Shown here: one piece after another, positions 33,744-43,099 of the stretch | Numbering within the stretch: the stretch's first letter is position 1 | Layout of the letters: each line of letters opens with the position of its first letter | Source of the DNA: Streptomyces kronopolitis | GTDB taxonomy: Bacteria; Actinomycetota; Actinomycetes; Streptomycetales; Streptomycetaceae | Length of the DNA stretch: 64,000 bases | Reading direction: 5' to 3' | NCBI RefSeq assembly: GCF_014646275.1 | Contig: NZ_BMND01000008.1 | Location: forward strand, 1-64,000 | Translations under genes and position numbers: made by a program | The notes under the pieces: generated by a model | What the model was told of the DNA's origin: nothing | Database searches by the model: none | What the model saw: the letters and a program-made list of their open reading frames with translations, nothing else

Positions 33744-34928
33744 ATGAGGGCTTTGACATGGCACGGCAAGCGCGACGTTCGCGTCGACACGGTCCCCGAC
33801 CCCAAGATCGTGGATCCGACCGACATCATCGTTCGCATCACGTCGACCGGCATCTGCGGGTCTGACCTGCACCTCTACGAGGTACTCGGGCCGTACCTCG
33901 ATCCCGGTGACATTCTCGGCCATGAGCCGATGGGAGTCGTTGAGGAGGTCGGGCCGGAGGTCACCGCCCTGTCGGTCGGGGACCGGGTCGTCGTACCCTT
34001 CAACATCTCCTGCGGCACCTGCTGGATGTGCGACCAAGGTCTTCAGTCACAATGCGAGACGACCCAAGTCACCGAGCGCGGAATGGGCGCGTCCCTCTTC
34101 GGCTTCTCCAAACTCTACGGGCAAGTTCCGGGCGGACAAGCTGAGTTGCTCCGCGTCCCCTTCGGCAACACACTCCCGGTCAAAGTGCCCCACGGCCCGC
34201 CCGATCAGCGCTACGTCTACCTCTCCGACGTCCTCCCGACCGCCTGGCAGTCCGTTGCCTACGCCGACATCCCGCAGGGCGGGACCGTCACGGTCCTGGG
34301 ACTGGGGCCGATCGGCGACATGGCCGCCCGCATCGCCCTGCACCGGGGCGCGAGCAAGGTCATCGGCGTGGACCTCGTCCCCGAACGTCTGGCGCGGGCA
34401 CGCACCCGGGGAGTGCACACCCTGGACTTGAAGGAACACGGAAAGAATGTGGGCGAGGAGATCCGCAGCCTCACCCGAGGCCGCGGCACCGACGCCGTCA
34501 TCGATGCGGTGGGCATGGAGGCACACGGCACACCTATGGCCAAGGTGGCCCAACAGTTCGCGGGCCTGCTGCCCGACACGCTGGGCGAGAAGGTGATGGG
34601 CCGAGCAGGCGTAGACAGTATGGCTGCCATCAACACGGCCGTCGATGCCGTGCGCCGCGGCGGCACCATCTCGATCATCGGGGTCTACGGAGGGGCCCTC
34701 GACCCCATGCCGATGCTGACCCTGTTCGACAAGCAGATTCAGCTGCGCATGGGCCAGGCCAACGTCAAGCGCTGGGTGCCCGACATCCTCCCACTCCTCA
34801 CCGATGCCGACGTCCTTGGAGTCGACGACTTCGCCACCCACACGCTTCCCCTCGAAGAGGGGCCACAGGCCTACAAGACCTTCCAGGCCAAGGAAGACGG
34901 CATGATCAAGGCCGTTCTCACGCCGTGA
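33744..34928 (+). CDS. Zinc-dependent alcohol dehydrogenase (formaldehyde dehydrogenase-like)
   Basis: A 394-residue medium-chain dehydrogenase. Catalytic zinc ligands are Cys-38 (GICGSDLH) and His-60/Glu-61 (GHEPMG); structural zinc ligands are Cys-90, 93, 96 and 104. The Rossmann motif is VLGLGPIGDMAARIA. The long insert between the NAD domain halves (KVAQQFAGLLPDTLGEKVMG) is typical of the glutathione-independent formaldehyde dehydrogenase-like subgroup. ATG 33744 follows GAAGGAGG. The gene is monocistronic. Substrate is not determined by sequence; aldehyde or alcohol detoxification is plausible. Confidence 0.85.
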   Translation: MRALTWHGKRDVRVDTVPDPKIVDPTDIIVRITSTGICGSDLHLYEVLGPYLDPGDILGHEPMGVVEEVGPEVTALSVGDRVVVPFNISCGTCWMCDQGLQSQCETTQVTERGMGASLFGFSKLYGQVPGGQAELLRVPFGNTLPVKVPHGPPDQRYVYLSDVLPTAWQSVAYADIPQGGTVTVLGLGPIGDMAARIALHRGASKVIGVDLVPERLARARTRGVHTLDLKEHGKNVGEEIRSLTRGRGTDAVIDAVGMEAHGTPMAKVAQQFAGLLPDTLGEKVMGRAGVDSMAAINTAVDAVRRGGTISIIGVYGGALDPMPMLTLFDKQIQLRMGQANVKRWVPDILPLLTDADVLGVDDFATHTLPLEEGPQAYKTFQAKEDGMIKAVLTP

Positions 34929-35223
34929 ACTCCTTATCCGCATTGTCCGATGCCGCGGGCGATACACCGCCCCTAGCCAGCCCCGCGGCGCACACCGGGA
35001 AAGCGGTGCCTGAACCAACAACTGACCCTCAGCGGCTTCGCTCCATGCTGTTCGAGTAGACCTCGCTGGCGCGCTGCAAAGTTGTCGGGCGGGCACATGC
35101 GCCAGGAAGCGAGGGGCACACGTACTCGGCGAGCCGGTTCCGCGATCCCATGTCACAGTACGAAAGCCGGCCGTTCATGAGCCGCTCTCAGGCTCAGCCT
35201 CTCCCCTGAGCCAAGGAGTTCGC

Positions 35224-36270
35224 ATGCATGAGGTGGCCAGTCAGCTGTCCGCTGACCTCCTGGGGTCCGGTGGCCTGGACAGGGATTCAGGTCTCAGGCC
35301 CGGGGCAGCCCGGCAGGAGGTGGCACAACGGTTCGCCTCTGTTGTCGCGGACATCGCCTCCGGGGCCGTGCAATTCCCGCTGCCTGGCTCCGGGGGCACG
35401 TCGCAACGGTTCGCCGCCCTGCGGGCCGTCGCTCAACGTGACCTCTGCCTGGCCCGACTCGTCGAAGGCCATGTCGACGCCACCGCCATCCTCGCTGAAC
35501 TCCAGGAGCCCTCACCTGGGCCTACAGAGCGATGGGGCGTATGGGCGGCGGAACCTCCCGGCGAAGGTGTCACCGCGACCCGTACCGAAGCGGGCTGGCG
35601 CCTGGAGGGCCTCAAGCAATACTGCTCCGGCGCCCACAGCTGCTCCCGTGCCCTGATCACCGCAACAGCCGAAGACGGCCGTCGACTTTTCGCCGTTCGC
35701 ACCGACGGCCCCGGCTGTGAACCTGTTCCGGGCACCTGGCAAGCCATCGGCATGGCCGGCAGCGACAGCCCTGACGTACGGATCACCGACCTCCCGGCCG
35801 TTCCCGTAGGTGGTGTGGAGGCGTACATCCGGCGCCCGGGCTTCCAGCACGGCGGGATCGGCGTGGCCGCCTGTTGGTATGGCGGAGCGCTCGCGGTCAC
35901 CGAGCCCCTGCGCAGCGCGGCACAGCGCCGGCCCGACCCGCACACCGACGCTCATCTCGGCGCGGTCGACATGCAGCTCCACGCGGCGGGCGCCCTCCTG
36001 GACCGGGCTGCAGCCGAGATCGACCAGGATCCACACGACAACAGCGGATCGGCAAGACTCCGCAGTCTTCGAGTGCGGGCGTTCATCGAAGAGGTGTGCA
36101 GCGCGACGCTGTGCCATGTGAGCCGAGCCACGGGCGCCGGGCCCCTCTGCCGCGACCTGCGCCATGCGCGCAACGTCGCCGATCTGAGCGTCTACATTCG
36201 CCAGCACCACGCCGAGCACAACCTCGCGGAACTCGGTGGCCTCGTCGCCCGCCCGGAGAACACCCGATGA
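35224..36270 (+). CDS. Acyl-CoA dehydrogenase-like flavoprotein
   Basis: A 348-residue acyl-CoA dehydrogenase-fold protein, slightly short for the family. Middle-domain motifs are visible (GEGVTATRTEAGWRLEGLKQ, YCSGAHSCSRALITA, WQAIGMAGSDSPDVRITDLP), then the C-terminal helical domain. The usual catalytic Glu is not obvious. It is the first gene of a four-gene operon with 4-bp overlaps (ACAD, PIG-L deacetylase, methyltransferase, glycosyltransferase). Together these suggest synthesis of a small modified glycolipid or amino-sugar metabolite; this is inference. Confidence 0.75.
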   Translation: MHEVASQLSADLLGSGGLDRDSGLRPGAARQEVAQRFASVVADIASGAVQFPLPGSGGTSQRFAALRAVAQRDLCLARLVEGHVDATAILAELQEPSPGPTERWGVWAAEPPGEGVTATRTEAGWRLEGLKQYCSGAHSCSRALITATAEDGRRLFAVRTDGPGCEPVPGTWQAIGMAGSDSPDVRITDLPAVPVGGVEAYIRRPGFQHGGIGVAACWYGGALAVTEPLRSAAQRRPDPHTDAHLGAVDMQLHAAGALLDRAAAEIDQDPHDNSGSARLRSLRVRAFIEEVCSATLCHVSRATGAGPLCRDLRHARNVADLSVYIRQHHAEHNLAELGGLVARPENTR

Positions 36271-37028
36271 CGACACAAGGTCGGGAGCCGGCCGACCCGA
36301 TCCAGGCGCGCGGAACGGACGAAAGCGAGTGGCGGAGCTGGGCCGGGTGGGACGCACTGCCGGAATGCGCACTGCCGACCGAGGGCCGTGCCGTGGTGGT
36401 GGCGGCTCACCCGGATGACGAAGTGCTGGGATTCGGCGGATCCATCAGCCTGCTGGCCGCGGCAGGGGTGGAGCTGACGGTCGTCAGCGTGACCGACGGC
36501 GAACGCTCACACCCCGACAGCAGGGCGGTGACCCCCGAGTCCCTCGCGCGCGTGCGCGCCGAGGAAACCCGTGCCGCGCTGTCCGAGTTGGGCGCGCCCG
36601 GAGCGGAGGTCATCCGGCTCCATGTGCCGGACACCGACGTCGCCGCCCACGAAGACCAGGTCGCCGCCGCGCTGACCGAGACATTGGCGGGGGCAGTCCT
36701 CTGCGCCGCTCCCTGGACGGGCGACATCCACGCCGACCACGAGGCAGCAGGCCGTGCCGCCCGCACAGCAGCGGGTGCGGTGGGGGTGCCCTGCCTGCTC
36801 TACCCCGTCTGGATGTGGCACTGGGCGCATCCGGACGACTCCCGGGTCCCCTGGGCCGACGCCGCCCGCATCACCCTTCCCCCCACCACCTTGGCTCGAA
36901 AGGCCGCGGCGATCAATTGCTTCACCAGCCAGATCAGCCCGCTGGGCCCCGAGCCGGGCGACTCCGCGATCCTGCCTCCCGAAGAGATCGCCCACCATCT
37001 GCGCACCTCGGAGGTGGTCTTCCGTTGA
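36267..37028 (+). CDS. PIG-L family deacetylase
   Basis: A 253-residue LmbE/PIG-L enzyme. The zinc motif AHPDDEVLGFGG (His, Asp, Asp) lies near residue 48 and the third ligand region DIHADHEAAGRAA near 155. Family members remove N-acetyl groups from GlcNAc-containing substrates such as GlcNAc-inositol in mycothiol synthesis. ATG 36267 overlaps the preceding stop codon, and the stop overlaps the next start. The operon context differs from mycothiol loci, so the substrate is probably another acetamido compound. Confidence 0.85.
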   Translation: MTTQGREPADPIQARGTDESEWRSWAGWDALPECALPTEGRAVVVAAHPDDEVLGFGGSISLLAAAGVELTVVSVTDGERSHPDSRAVTPESLARVRAEETRAALSELGAPGAEVIRLHVPDTDVAAHEDQVAAALTETLAGAVLCAAPWTGDIHADHEAAGRAARTAAGAVGVPCLLYPVWMWHWAHPDDSRVPWADAARITLPPTTLARKAAAINCFTSQISPLGPEPGDSAILPPEEIAHHLRTSEVVFR

Positions 37029-37642
37029 GCACGCCCGCCTCGTATTTCGAGGAGATGTACCAGCACTCGCCCGACCCCTGGCATCTGGCTGACCGCTGGT
37101 ACGAGCAGCGCAAATACGACCTCACCCTCGCCGCCCTCCCCCAGCCGCTCTACCGCCGCGGCTTCGAACCGGCCTGCTCCGTGGGGGAACTGACGTCGCG
37201 GCTCGCCGAGCGGTGCGACTCGCTGCTGGCGTGTGACCGCGTCGCATCGGCCGCCACCACAGCGGCGCGACGTACCGCCGGCCTCTCCCATGTGCGGGTT
37301 GAGCAGCGCACTCTTCCCGAGGAATGGCCGGAGGGAACCTTCGACCTCATCGTCCTGTCCGAGCTGCTCTACTACTTCGACGCCGCGGTGCTGGACGTTC
37401 TGATGTGCCGCGCGGTCGCTGCTCTGGAGCCCGGTGGCACCCTCGTCACCGTTCACTGGAACCACCCGGTGGAAGAACATCTGGCCACCGGAGCTGAGCT
37501 CGCCCGGGTCCTCGCAGAGGTGCCCGGCCTGCTGCTGACGGCTGACCACCGCGAGGCGGACTTCGTCCTGCAGACCTTCGGCCGGGTCGGCCCGGACGGC
37601 CGCCGCCCGGTCTCGGCAGCGGAGAGGGAAGGGCTGGTATGA
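37025..37642 (+). CDS. SAM-dependent methyltransferase (NodS-like)
   Basis: A 205-residue class I methyltransferase. It starts at TTG 37025, overlapping the PIG-L stop; the opening STPASYFEEMYQHSPDPWHL and KYDLTLAALPQP match NodS-type N-methyltransferases. Motif I is weak (ACSVGELTSRLAERCDSLLA), followed by FDLIVLSELLYYFD and LEPGGTLVTVHW. NodS methylates an amino sugar after N-deacetylation. Here a deacetylase immediately precedes it, so sequential deacetylation and N-methylation of one substrate is an attractive inference. Confidence 0.8.
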   Translation: MSTPASYFEEMYQHSPDPWHLADRWYEQRKYDLTLAALPQPLYRRGFEPACSVGELTSRLAERCDSLLACDRVASAATTAARRTAGLSHVRVEQRTLPEEWPEGTFDLIVLSELLYYFDAAVLDVLMCRAVAALEPGGTLVTVHWNHPVEEHLATGAELARVLAEVPGLLLTADHREADFVLQTFGRVGPDGRRPVSAAEREGLV

Positions 37643-38361
37643 AGCCGACAGCGATCGCGGTGCTCATCCCTGCGCACAACGAAGAAGAGCTGCTGCCCAG
37701 GGCGCTCGCCGCCGTGCACGCTGCCACACGGCATCCGGCACTTGCGGAGGTGCGTGTGATGACGGTCGTGGCGGCCGATGCCTGCGTGGACCACACGGAA
37801 AAGGTGGCAGGCGAGCAGGGAGCGAGCGTGCTGCACCTGGGGGCCCAGAACCCCGGGAAGGCCCGCGCCGCCGCCGCCCACTACGCCATGGCCTCGCTGG
37901 GTACCTCCGCCGGCGCGATCTGGCTTGCCTCCACCGACGCCGACAGTGCCGTCCCGCCCGACTGGCTCGCCTTCCAGCTCGACCAGGCACACGCCGGCTG
38001 GGAGGCCGTGATCGGCACGGTCACCGTGACCCGGTGGCCACGGGTACACCAGCTCGCAGACCGTCACCATCAGCTCTACAACGCTTCCCGCCCCGCCGGT
38101 GGAGGGCCCTGGCGCCATCCCCATGTGCACGGCGCCAACCTCGGTGTCGCGGCCGAGGCGTACCAGAAGATCGGCGGCTTCCCGGCCCTCCCCGTAGGAG
38201 AGGACCTCGCACTTGTCAACGCACTCGAACGCAACGGCCACCGGGTGCTGCGCACCTCGGACTGCCCGGTGGAGACCTCAAGTCGTTTGCGACCCAGGGC
38301 AGTCGGCGGCTTCGGTGACCACCTGGCCCGGCTGGCGGCTCAAGACGGCGTGCTGCGCTGA
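37639..38361 (+). CDS. Family 2 glycosyltransferase
   Basis: A 240-residue GT-A glycosyltransferase. IAVLIPAHNEEELLPRALAA opens the fold; WLASTDADSAVPPDWL carries the DxD-type metal motif, and GEDLALVNALERNGHRVL the second acidic site. There is no membrane segment. It is the last gene of the operon, overlapping the methyltransferase stop by 4 bp (ATGA). It would transfer a sugar onto, or onto the carrier of, the product made by the preceding enzymes. Confidence 0.85.
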   Translation: MKPTAIAVLIPAHNEEELLPRALAAVHAATRHPALAEVRVMTVVAADACVDHTEKVAGEQGASVLHLGAQNPGKARAAAAHYAMASLGTSAGAIWLASTDADSAVPPDWLAFQLDQAHAGWEAVIGTVTVTRWPRVHQLADRHHQLYNASRPAGGGPWRHPHVHGANLGVAAEAYQKIGGFPALPVGEDLALVNALERNGHRVLRTSDCPVETSSRLRPRAVGGFGDHLARLAAQDGVLR

Positions 38362-38424
38362 CGCCGGCAAGCTCCAGGGCGACTTCAACCCTCCTCTGCC
38401 TGAACTCAGTGGAGGCGTTTCGCG

Positions 38425-38550
38425 ACGTTGCTGCGCACTGACCCGTTCCGCGAACTCGATCGGCTCACCCAGCAGCTGAGGGGCACATCCGGCACGTGGT
38501 CGAGGCCGTCCCCGATGCCGATGGACGCCTACCGCGAGGACGAGGAGTGA
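38425..38550 (+). pseudogene. Truncated hsp20 5' fragment
   Basis: [19 protein letters not shown] and [17 protein letters not shown] followed by TGA: the first 40 codons of the Hsp20 gene at 24566. The leader GGAGGCGTTTCGCGACG also matches that gene's GGAGGTGTTTCGCGATG, with the ATG changed to ACG. The crystallin domain is absent. Probably the residue of a partial duplication. Confidence 0.8.
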
Positions 38551-38723
38551 TCACCCTCGACCTGCAGGGACGAGCGTGGAGGGTGCGCTGCGGCATAGGT
38601 CCATGGTCCGCGTGTGCCCCGTGATGCCCTTACGGGTGCGGGACCATAGGGCGAGCCCTTCGTCGGGACCGCCCTCAGCGGTGACCGGTGCGTGCGTCCA
38701 GGTGTGCCGGGTACGCGACTTAC

Positions 38724-39059
38724 ATGATGCAACTGTCTTTGGTCGCCTCACACATGAACACGCAACCGGCTGCTCACCCCAGCGCGAGTGCCGCCCTGCT
38801 CACGAGCGTAGGAGTCGCCGTCGTTGCCCTGCTGATCGGAGCCTTCGCCTGGGGACGGCGTATCAGGTCCCGGGAACCAGGCCCGCCCCGTCCCGACGAA
38901 CAACCGCGGCTCCCGAACGGCCAAGCGGTGGGGGACGTGGTGGAGCGCCGGGAACCTGATGACCTCCCGCGGACACACCGGCGGCGGAAGCCGCACGAGC
39001 TGAACGGCAACGGGATCGAGTCCCGCCCCGCCTCGGGCCGACACGACCGCTCTCGGTGA
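38724..39059 (+). CDS. DUF6479 membrane protein
   Basis: A 111-residue protein with one membrane segment (LLTSVGVAVVALLIGAFAW). A cytosolic tail follows, with the family pattern REPGPPRPDEQPRLPNGQAV, GDVVERREPDDLPR and RRKPHELNGNG. DUF6479 proteins are common in Streptomyces and uncharacterised. ATG 38724 is used; ATG 38754 is possible. Confidence 0.7.
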   Translation: MMQLSLVASHMNTQPAAHPSASAALLTSVGVAVVALLIGAFAWGRRIRSREPGPPRPDEQPRLPNGQAVGDVVERREPDDLPRTHRRRKPHELNGNGIESRPASGRHDRSR

Positions 39060-39112
39060 CTCCGCGTCCCGAAGCATGGAGGCAGAGAGCGAAAATCAGA
39101 GGAAGGAAAACA

Positions 39113-39505
39113 GTGGAGGAAGAAGCAGCCCAGTCCAATCAAGGTGCGGCCCGGGTTCAGGTGCACGTATCCGGCTGCTCCGCCCAGGACGCGGACACGG
39201 TCTTCAGCGCGCTCAACTCGGTCTTCACGTCCGACCGTTCGCAAGACGACACGCCTCGCCCTTCGGGAGCGGAGCGCCCGATGGTGTGGACTGCGACCGC
39301 CGATGTTTCGACGGAACCGAACGAGGCCGCCCCGCTTCCGCTGACGGCACCGGTCACCGTCACCCTCCAGGGCGGCCAGTGGGCGGTCGCCCGGCTCCAC
39401 GCGGCCCTGACCTCCGTGTTCTCGGTCCAGCAAGTCGGTTCCACGTCAGGTGATCAGGAACGCGAGGCGCAACTGCGTCTGGTGACCCGGCCCACCGCGG
39501 CCTGA
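39113..39505 (+). CDS. Hypothetical protein
   Basis: A 130-residue frame starting GTG 39113 with AGGAAGGAAA upstream. It contains VQVHVSGCSAQDADTVFSAL, SVFTSDRSQDD, VTVTLQGGQWAVARLHAAL and TSVFSVQQVG, an alpha/beta composition that looks genuinely coding. It lies 53 bp after the DUF6479 gene on the same strand. I recognise no family. Confidence 0.55.
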   Translation: MEEEAAQSNQGAARVQVHVSGCSAQDADTVFSALNSVFTSDRSQDDTPRPSGAERPMVWTATADVSTEPNEAAPLPLTAPVTVTLQGGQWAVARLHAALTSVFSVQQVGSTSGDQEREAQLRLVTRPTAA

Positions 39506-39744
39506 GACGCCGCCGACCCAGCCTGACCCGTCGGGCCCGGGGACGGGTGGCACGGAGCCGCGGGTGCACATGCGCCGCCGCCGACCGCGCCAGAGTGAAA
39601 GAGGAGGCTTTCGAAGAAGTCTCGCCGAAGGGCGGTCGGATCCATGACTGGAAGAGATGGGGAGACTCTCCTCGTGACGGTCCGTGCAAGGGCCGGCGCC
39701 AGGGCGCCCTGCGCGCGTCAGGTTCGGAGCTGACCGGGGCCCGC

Positions 39745-40290
39745 ATGTCCGCAACCGCCCTCACCGTGATCAACATGCGCAACTCCTACGAGCACGAGGA
39801 CGCCGAACTGCTCTTGCCGTCGGTGCGCAAGGTACTTCCGCATCTCGCCTCGCTGATCGCGCGCGCCCGACAGAGCGAGACCGAGGTCCGTCAATGCCAA
39901 CTTCCAGCACTGGCGGTCGCACCACGACGAGCTGCTCGACACCGTCCTAGCGGCCCGCGTGCGGACCTGGTGGAGCCGGTTCGCCCGGTCGAGAATTCAC
40001 TGTTCGTGATCAAGGCGCGACACTCGATTTTCTACGAAACGCCTCTCGAGTATCTGCTGTCCCATCACGGCATCGACACGACTGTGCTCTGCGGCCATGT
40101 GACCAAACAGTGCGTGCACTACTCGGCACTCGACGCCCATATCCGGCACATCGGTGTCACGGTCGTCGAGGATGCCATATCCACCGGGCCCTGGCGGAGG
40201 CTGCCGCCCTGCGCATGATGGAAGGCAACATGCCGGTCCGACTCGTCAGCTCCACCGCCGCGCACCTCTTTGGGAATGATGCCCGAGCTG
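39745..40290 (+). pseudogene. Isochorismatase-type cysteine hydrolase, frameshifted
   Basis: The first frame starts SATALTVINMRNSYEHEDAE (normally a D at the catalytic position), with HLASLIARARQSETEV. A second frame then carries NANFQHWRSHHDELLDTVLA. The first frame resumes with ADLVEPVRPVENSLFVIKAR, HSIFYETPLEYLLSHHGI and VLCGHVTKQCVHYSALDA (nucleophile Cys region), and a last frame with HRALAEAAALRMMEGNMPV. At least three shifts; dead. Confidence 0.75.
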
Positions 40291-40469
40291 CCGATGTTGA
40301 GGGACTCCCTCGGGTGCTGGTCGCGTGTGGCCGACCGTGTGTCACGGACATCGAGGTGCGTGACGCCGGGGTGCTGCGGGGCTTCACCGAGCGGCGGCTG
40401 CGCAGCGAAGGCGAGGGACAAAGGCTCGGGAGAGCCTGGCGGCACGGTAAGTGACTGTTCGCGCCCACG

Positions 40470-40793
40470 GACGGTGGCCCCGCTTTCGTCTTTCATTTCG
40501 GGATGACGGGACCGCTGCGGTGCTGTTCTCCGGACGAACCGCTCGCCGCCCACGGCCGCCTCGTGCTGACCCTCGATGACATCCGCAGCCTGCGCTACCG
40601 CGATCAGCGCAAGCTCCAGGGAGTGCGGTGGGCCGATGCGCTGGCGGTGGACCGGGCGGAGCTGACGGACCTGTTGGCGCGGCGGCAGGCGGCGGGGCGG
40701 CGGGGCGCCGTCGAGAGTGCGCTGATGGATCAGGCCCTGGGCCGTGCTCGCGGGGCTCGGCAATCTGCTCGCCGGGCGGCAACCAACTGGTGA
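40470..40793 (+). pseudogene. Fpg/Nei-type DNA glycosylase fragment
   Basis: Reads AFVFHFGMTGPLRCCSPDEP, VLTLDDIRSLRYRDQRKLQG and RAELTDLLARRQAAG...ESALMDQA, the central region of formamidopyrimidine-DNA glycosylase. The catalytic N-terminus (P-E) and the C-terminal zinc finger are missing. The frame breaks before the AGLGNLLA helix, which is still readable in the next frame. Confidence 0.7.
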
Positions 40794-40797
40794 CAGT

Positions 40798-41047
40798 CGG
40801 AGCACGCGCGATGGTCGGCGAGGGCGACCATGCCGACCAGGCGGTGGCCGTCGATGACCGGCTGCCAGCGGACCTTGTGGCAGGCCATGGTGGCGAAGAT
40901 TTCGTCCGCGCAGTCGTCGGCACCGATGATGGCAGCCTCGCTGCTCGACGCGAAAGTGGCGGCGAGTTCCTTGTCCGCACGCGCGTCACCCTCCGCCAGG
41001 TGTCTCGTCCGGCCTTGCACCACGAGTTCCCGAACCCGTGCGGACAT
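40798..41047 (-). pseudogene. CBS-domain protein remnant
   Basis: A minus-strand frame from ATG 41047 reads MSARVRELVVQGRTRHLAEG and then CHKVRWQPVIDGHRLVGMVA, matching the beginning and end of a two-CBS protein. The intervening domain is too short, so an internal deletion is likely. It overlaps the end of the glycosylase remnant. Confidence 0.5.
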
Positions 41048-41730
41048 CACGCAGCCGTACACCCAACTTCCCCCTTGCGATCTTCCCCAACAGGCCACGC
41101 ACAGCCCGCCCGGTCGCCGAGTAGGCACCAGGTGTGCCGCTGGATCCGACCGGCTCACACAGCACCAAGATCGCCTGCGGCCCATTACTGCCTGCTAGTG
41201 GGCGTGGCGAGTAGGCGCAGTGCCGCCTGGAGGGCGAAGATCAACCTGGGCGCGTTGCGTGCGCGCCTGCCGCCCCGTCAGGAGCGGCCGACGGCCCTGC
41301 GTCGGCAATCAACTCCAGGACAGCAGGCTGGCGCAGGGCCGACGCACCCCGGCCGCACGGCCGAGTAGGCCAGCACCCCCAGTCGAGCAGGGGGCGGCCA
41401 GGCTCAGGTCGGACGCGCTCTGCGCGGCCTGCCCCTGTTCGAAGCGAGCCGCCTCGGGGTCCCAGAGGCGGCTCTAACGTTCCGAACGAGGGGTACCGAA
41501 CCGCGATCGTTCAGAACGCTGTAGAGCAGGTTATCGGGTCCACCGGGATGTCATCGACGGTTTCATGAGTGCGCTTTGATGACCACAGTCATGGAGGTTT
41601 TTGACCGCTGTACCGAGCTCCGGGAGGCTGCGAGGGCTTCTCGACGAGCGGGGCGATTGCCGCAGCCGTCAAGGCCGGCGCCGTGCGGCCCGACGCGCCG
41701 GACGGCGCAGCCGAGCGGCTGCCGTGGGCG
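41048..41730. other. Stretch without a gene; one terminator hairpin
   Basis: No supported gene. A 10-bp stem GAGCCGCCTC (41446-41455) / GAGGCGGCTC (41465-41474) may terminate transcription towards or from the chaplin gene. Confidence 0.5.
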
Positions 41731-41970
41731 CTATCTGGTGGCGCAGGTGTTGCCGGAGGCAGCGTTGAGGAGGCCGGGGGCGCTGAGAGTGTTCCCACAG
41801 ATGTTGAGGGGCTCGTTGATGGGCAGCTGGAGTACGTTGCCGGACAGGTACCCTGGAGAGTTGAGTGCAGCCCCGCCAGCCCCTGCGTCGGCCAAGGCGC
41901 TACCGGCCGCACCGATCAGTGCCATCCCGGCTGCTGCGGAAACTACGAGGGTTTTGGCGATAGGCAACAT
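41731..41970 (-). CDS. Short chaplin
   Basis: A 79-residue precursor: signal peptide (TLVVSAAAGMALIGAAGSAL, cleaved after ALADA), then one chaplin domain with GYLSGNVLQLPINEPLNICG and NTLSAPGLLNAASGNTC. Both conserved cysteines, which form the disulfide, are present. Short chaplins are secreted and assemble into amyloid fibres that make aerial hyphae and spores hydrophobic. The usual consensus has V rather than I/E in the PVNVCG strand, so this is a diverged member. ATG 41970 is clear; a CTCTCGATC leader is upstream. Confidence 0.85.
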   Translation of the reverse strand: MLPIAKTLVVSAAAGMALIGAAGSALADAGAGGAALNSPGYLSGNVLQLPINEPLNICGNTLSAPGLLNAASGNTCATR

Positions 41971-43099
41971 GTTCTTCGGTCCTCTCGATCTCTCATCCTG
42001 ATCAACGTTCAGTCGTCCGACAGGGCCGAAGATTCGGGGCCGCACACGCGCCCACCGGCTCTGACTACCCCTGGCGTCAGGCCCCCGCGTGGAGAGGCGG
42101 CGAATGCCCGTGGGCCAGTCAATTTTCCCGCTTTTCCATCCTGGCCTGGCAGTCACGGGGCTGCCATTCGTGACGGCCATCGGTGGATCGGTGGACTTGC
42201 GACGACGGCTCCTCCGGCGAGCCCCACCCGACGGCGTTGCTGCTCTCGCCAATGCGTGAACGTAGCGTCATATGCTCTGGCGAGTCCGACCCACCAGGGA
42301 TGGCTCGGCGCGATTTTGTAGCGGGCTTTGTGGTCCGGCTGTGGGACGCTGCGAAGGAACGTTGATCATGGATTCGGCGGGTGGTGGCTTATGGCAAAGG
42401 TGCGAAGGCGGCGGCGCTGGTTCAGTTCGGAGGCCGTGCCGCCGGTGCAGGAGGCCGCTGTGACGCCGCTCCGAGTGGCGGAGCGCACCTACGACTGCTG
42501 TGAGGCGGAGCGTGTGCGCGGCTGGATGGGTGGCACCGTGTTGCTGACGACGGTCCATCAGGAGTGCTGCCCTGTGTGGTCGAGTCGGTGACGTGGTTGG
42601 CGAGACATGCCTGCGTCGGCGTGTTGGTCAGGGGCTCGGACTCGTCACGGCAGCAGCCACACGCCTGGCTGACGTTCGCTTGTGCCCCGCCCGGCTCCCC
42701 CGCACTACGCCGGTGGGTGCCTGGCCCGCTTCGATGAGGGAAAACTGTGAAGGCGCCCGGCTGCTCCCGTTCCTCCGTTCCCGGTCGCAGCCGGACGTTT
42801 CCCGGTCCCGTCGTGGTCTACTCCGAGGCTTGTCGGCGTACGTGAAGTCCGTGAGGTACGAAGTGATTCGCCAACCTACCTCGCGAAGCAGGCCGGCGCC
42901 GACTGGAGGAGAGGCCGGCAGTGCGCAGAGCGGAACAGTCCCGGCCAGCGCCGGGCATCGCTCCGGTCCGCGGTCAGTGGCTGCCGGCGTCGGTGCGCTC
43001 GGGGTGGCAGGGACGAGTGAAATCCAGCGCATCGTCAGGTCGGGCGCGGCAGGGGGCAGAGCACCGTGCGGGAAGACGAGCAGGCCGTGCCCACTCTCC
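41971..43099. other. About 1.1 kb without a supported gene
   Basis: Several short overlapping frames with no signal peptide, domain or good ribosome site. The right half is arginine-rich in every frame, typical of out-of-frame translation of high-GC DNA. Confidence 0.5.

Noticed and set aside
42328..42591. An 87-residue frame near the chaplin gene
   Set aside because: Arg/Trp-rich composition, no ribosome site and no similarity; treated as non-coding.
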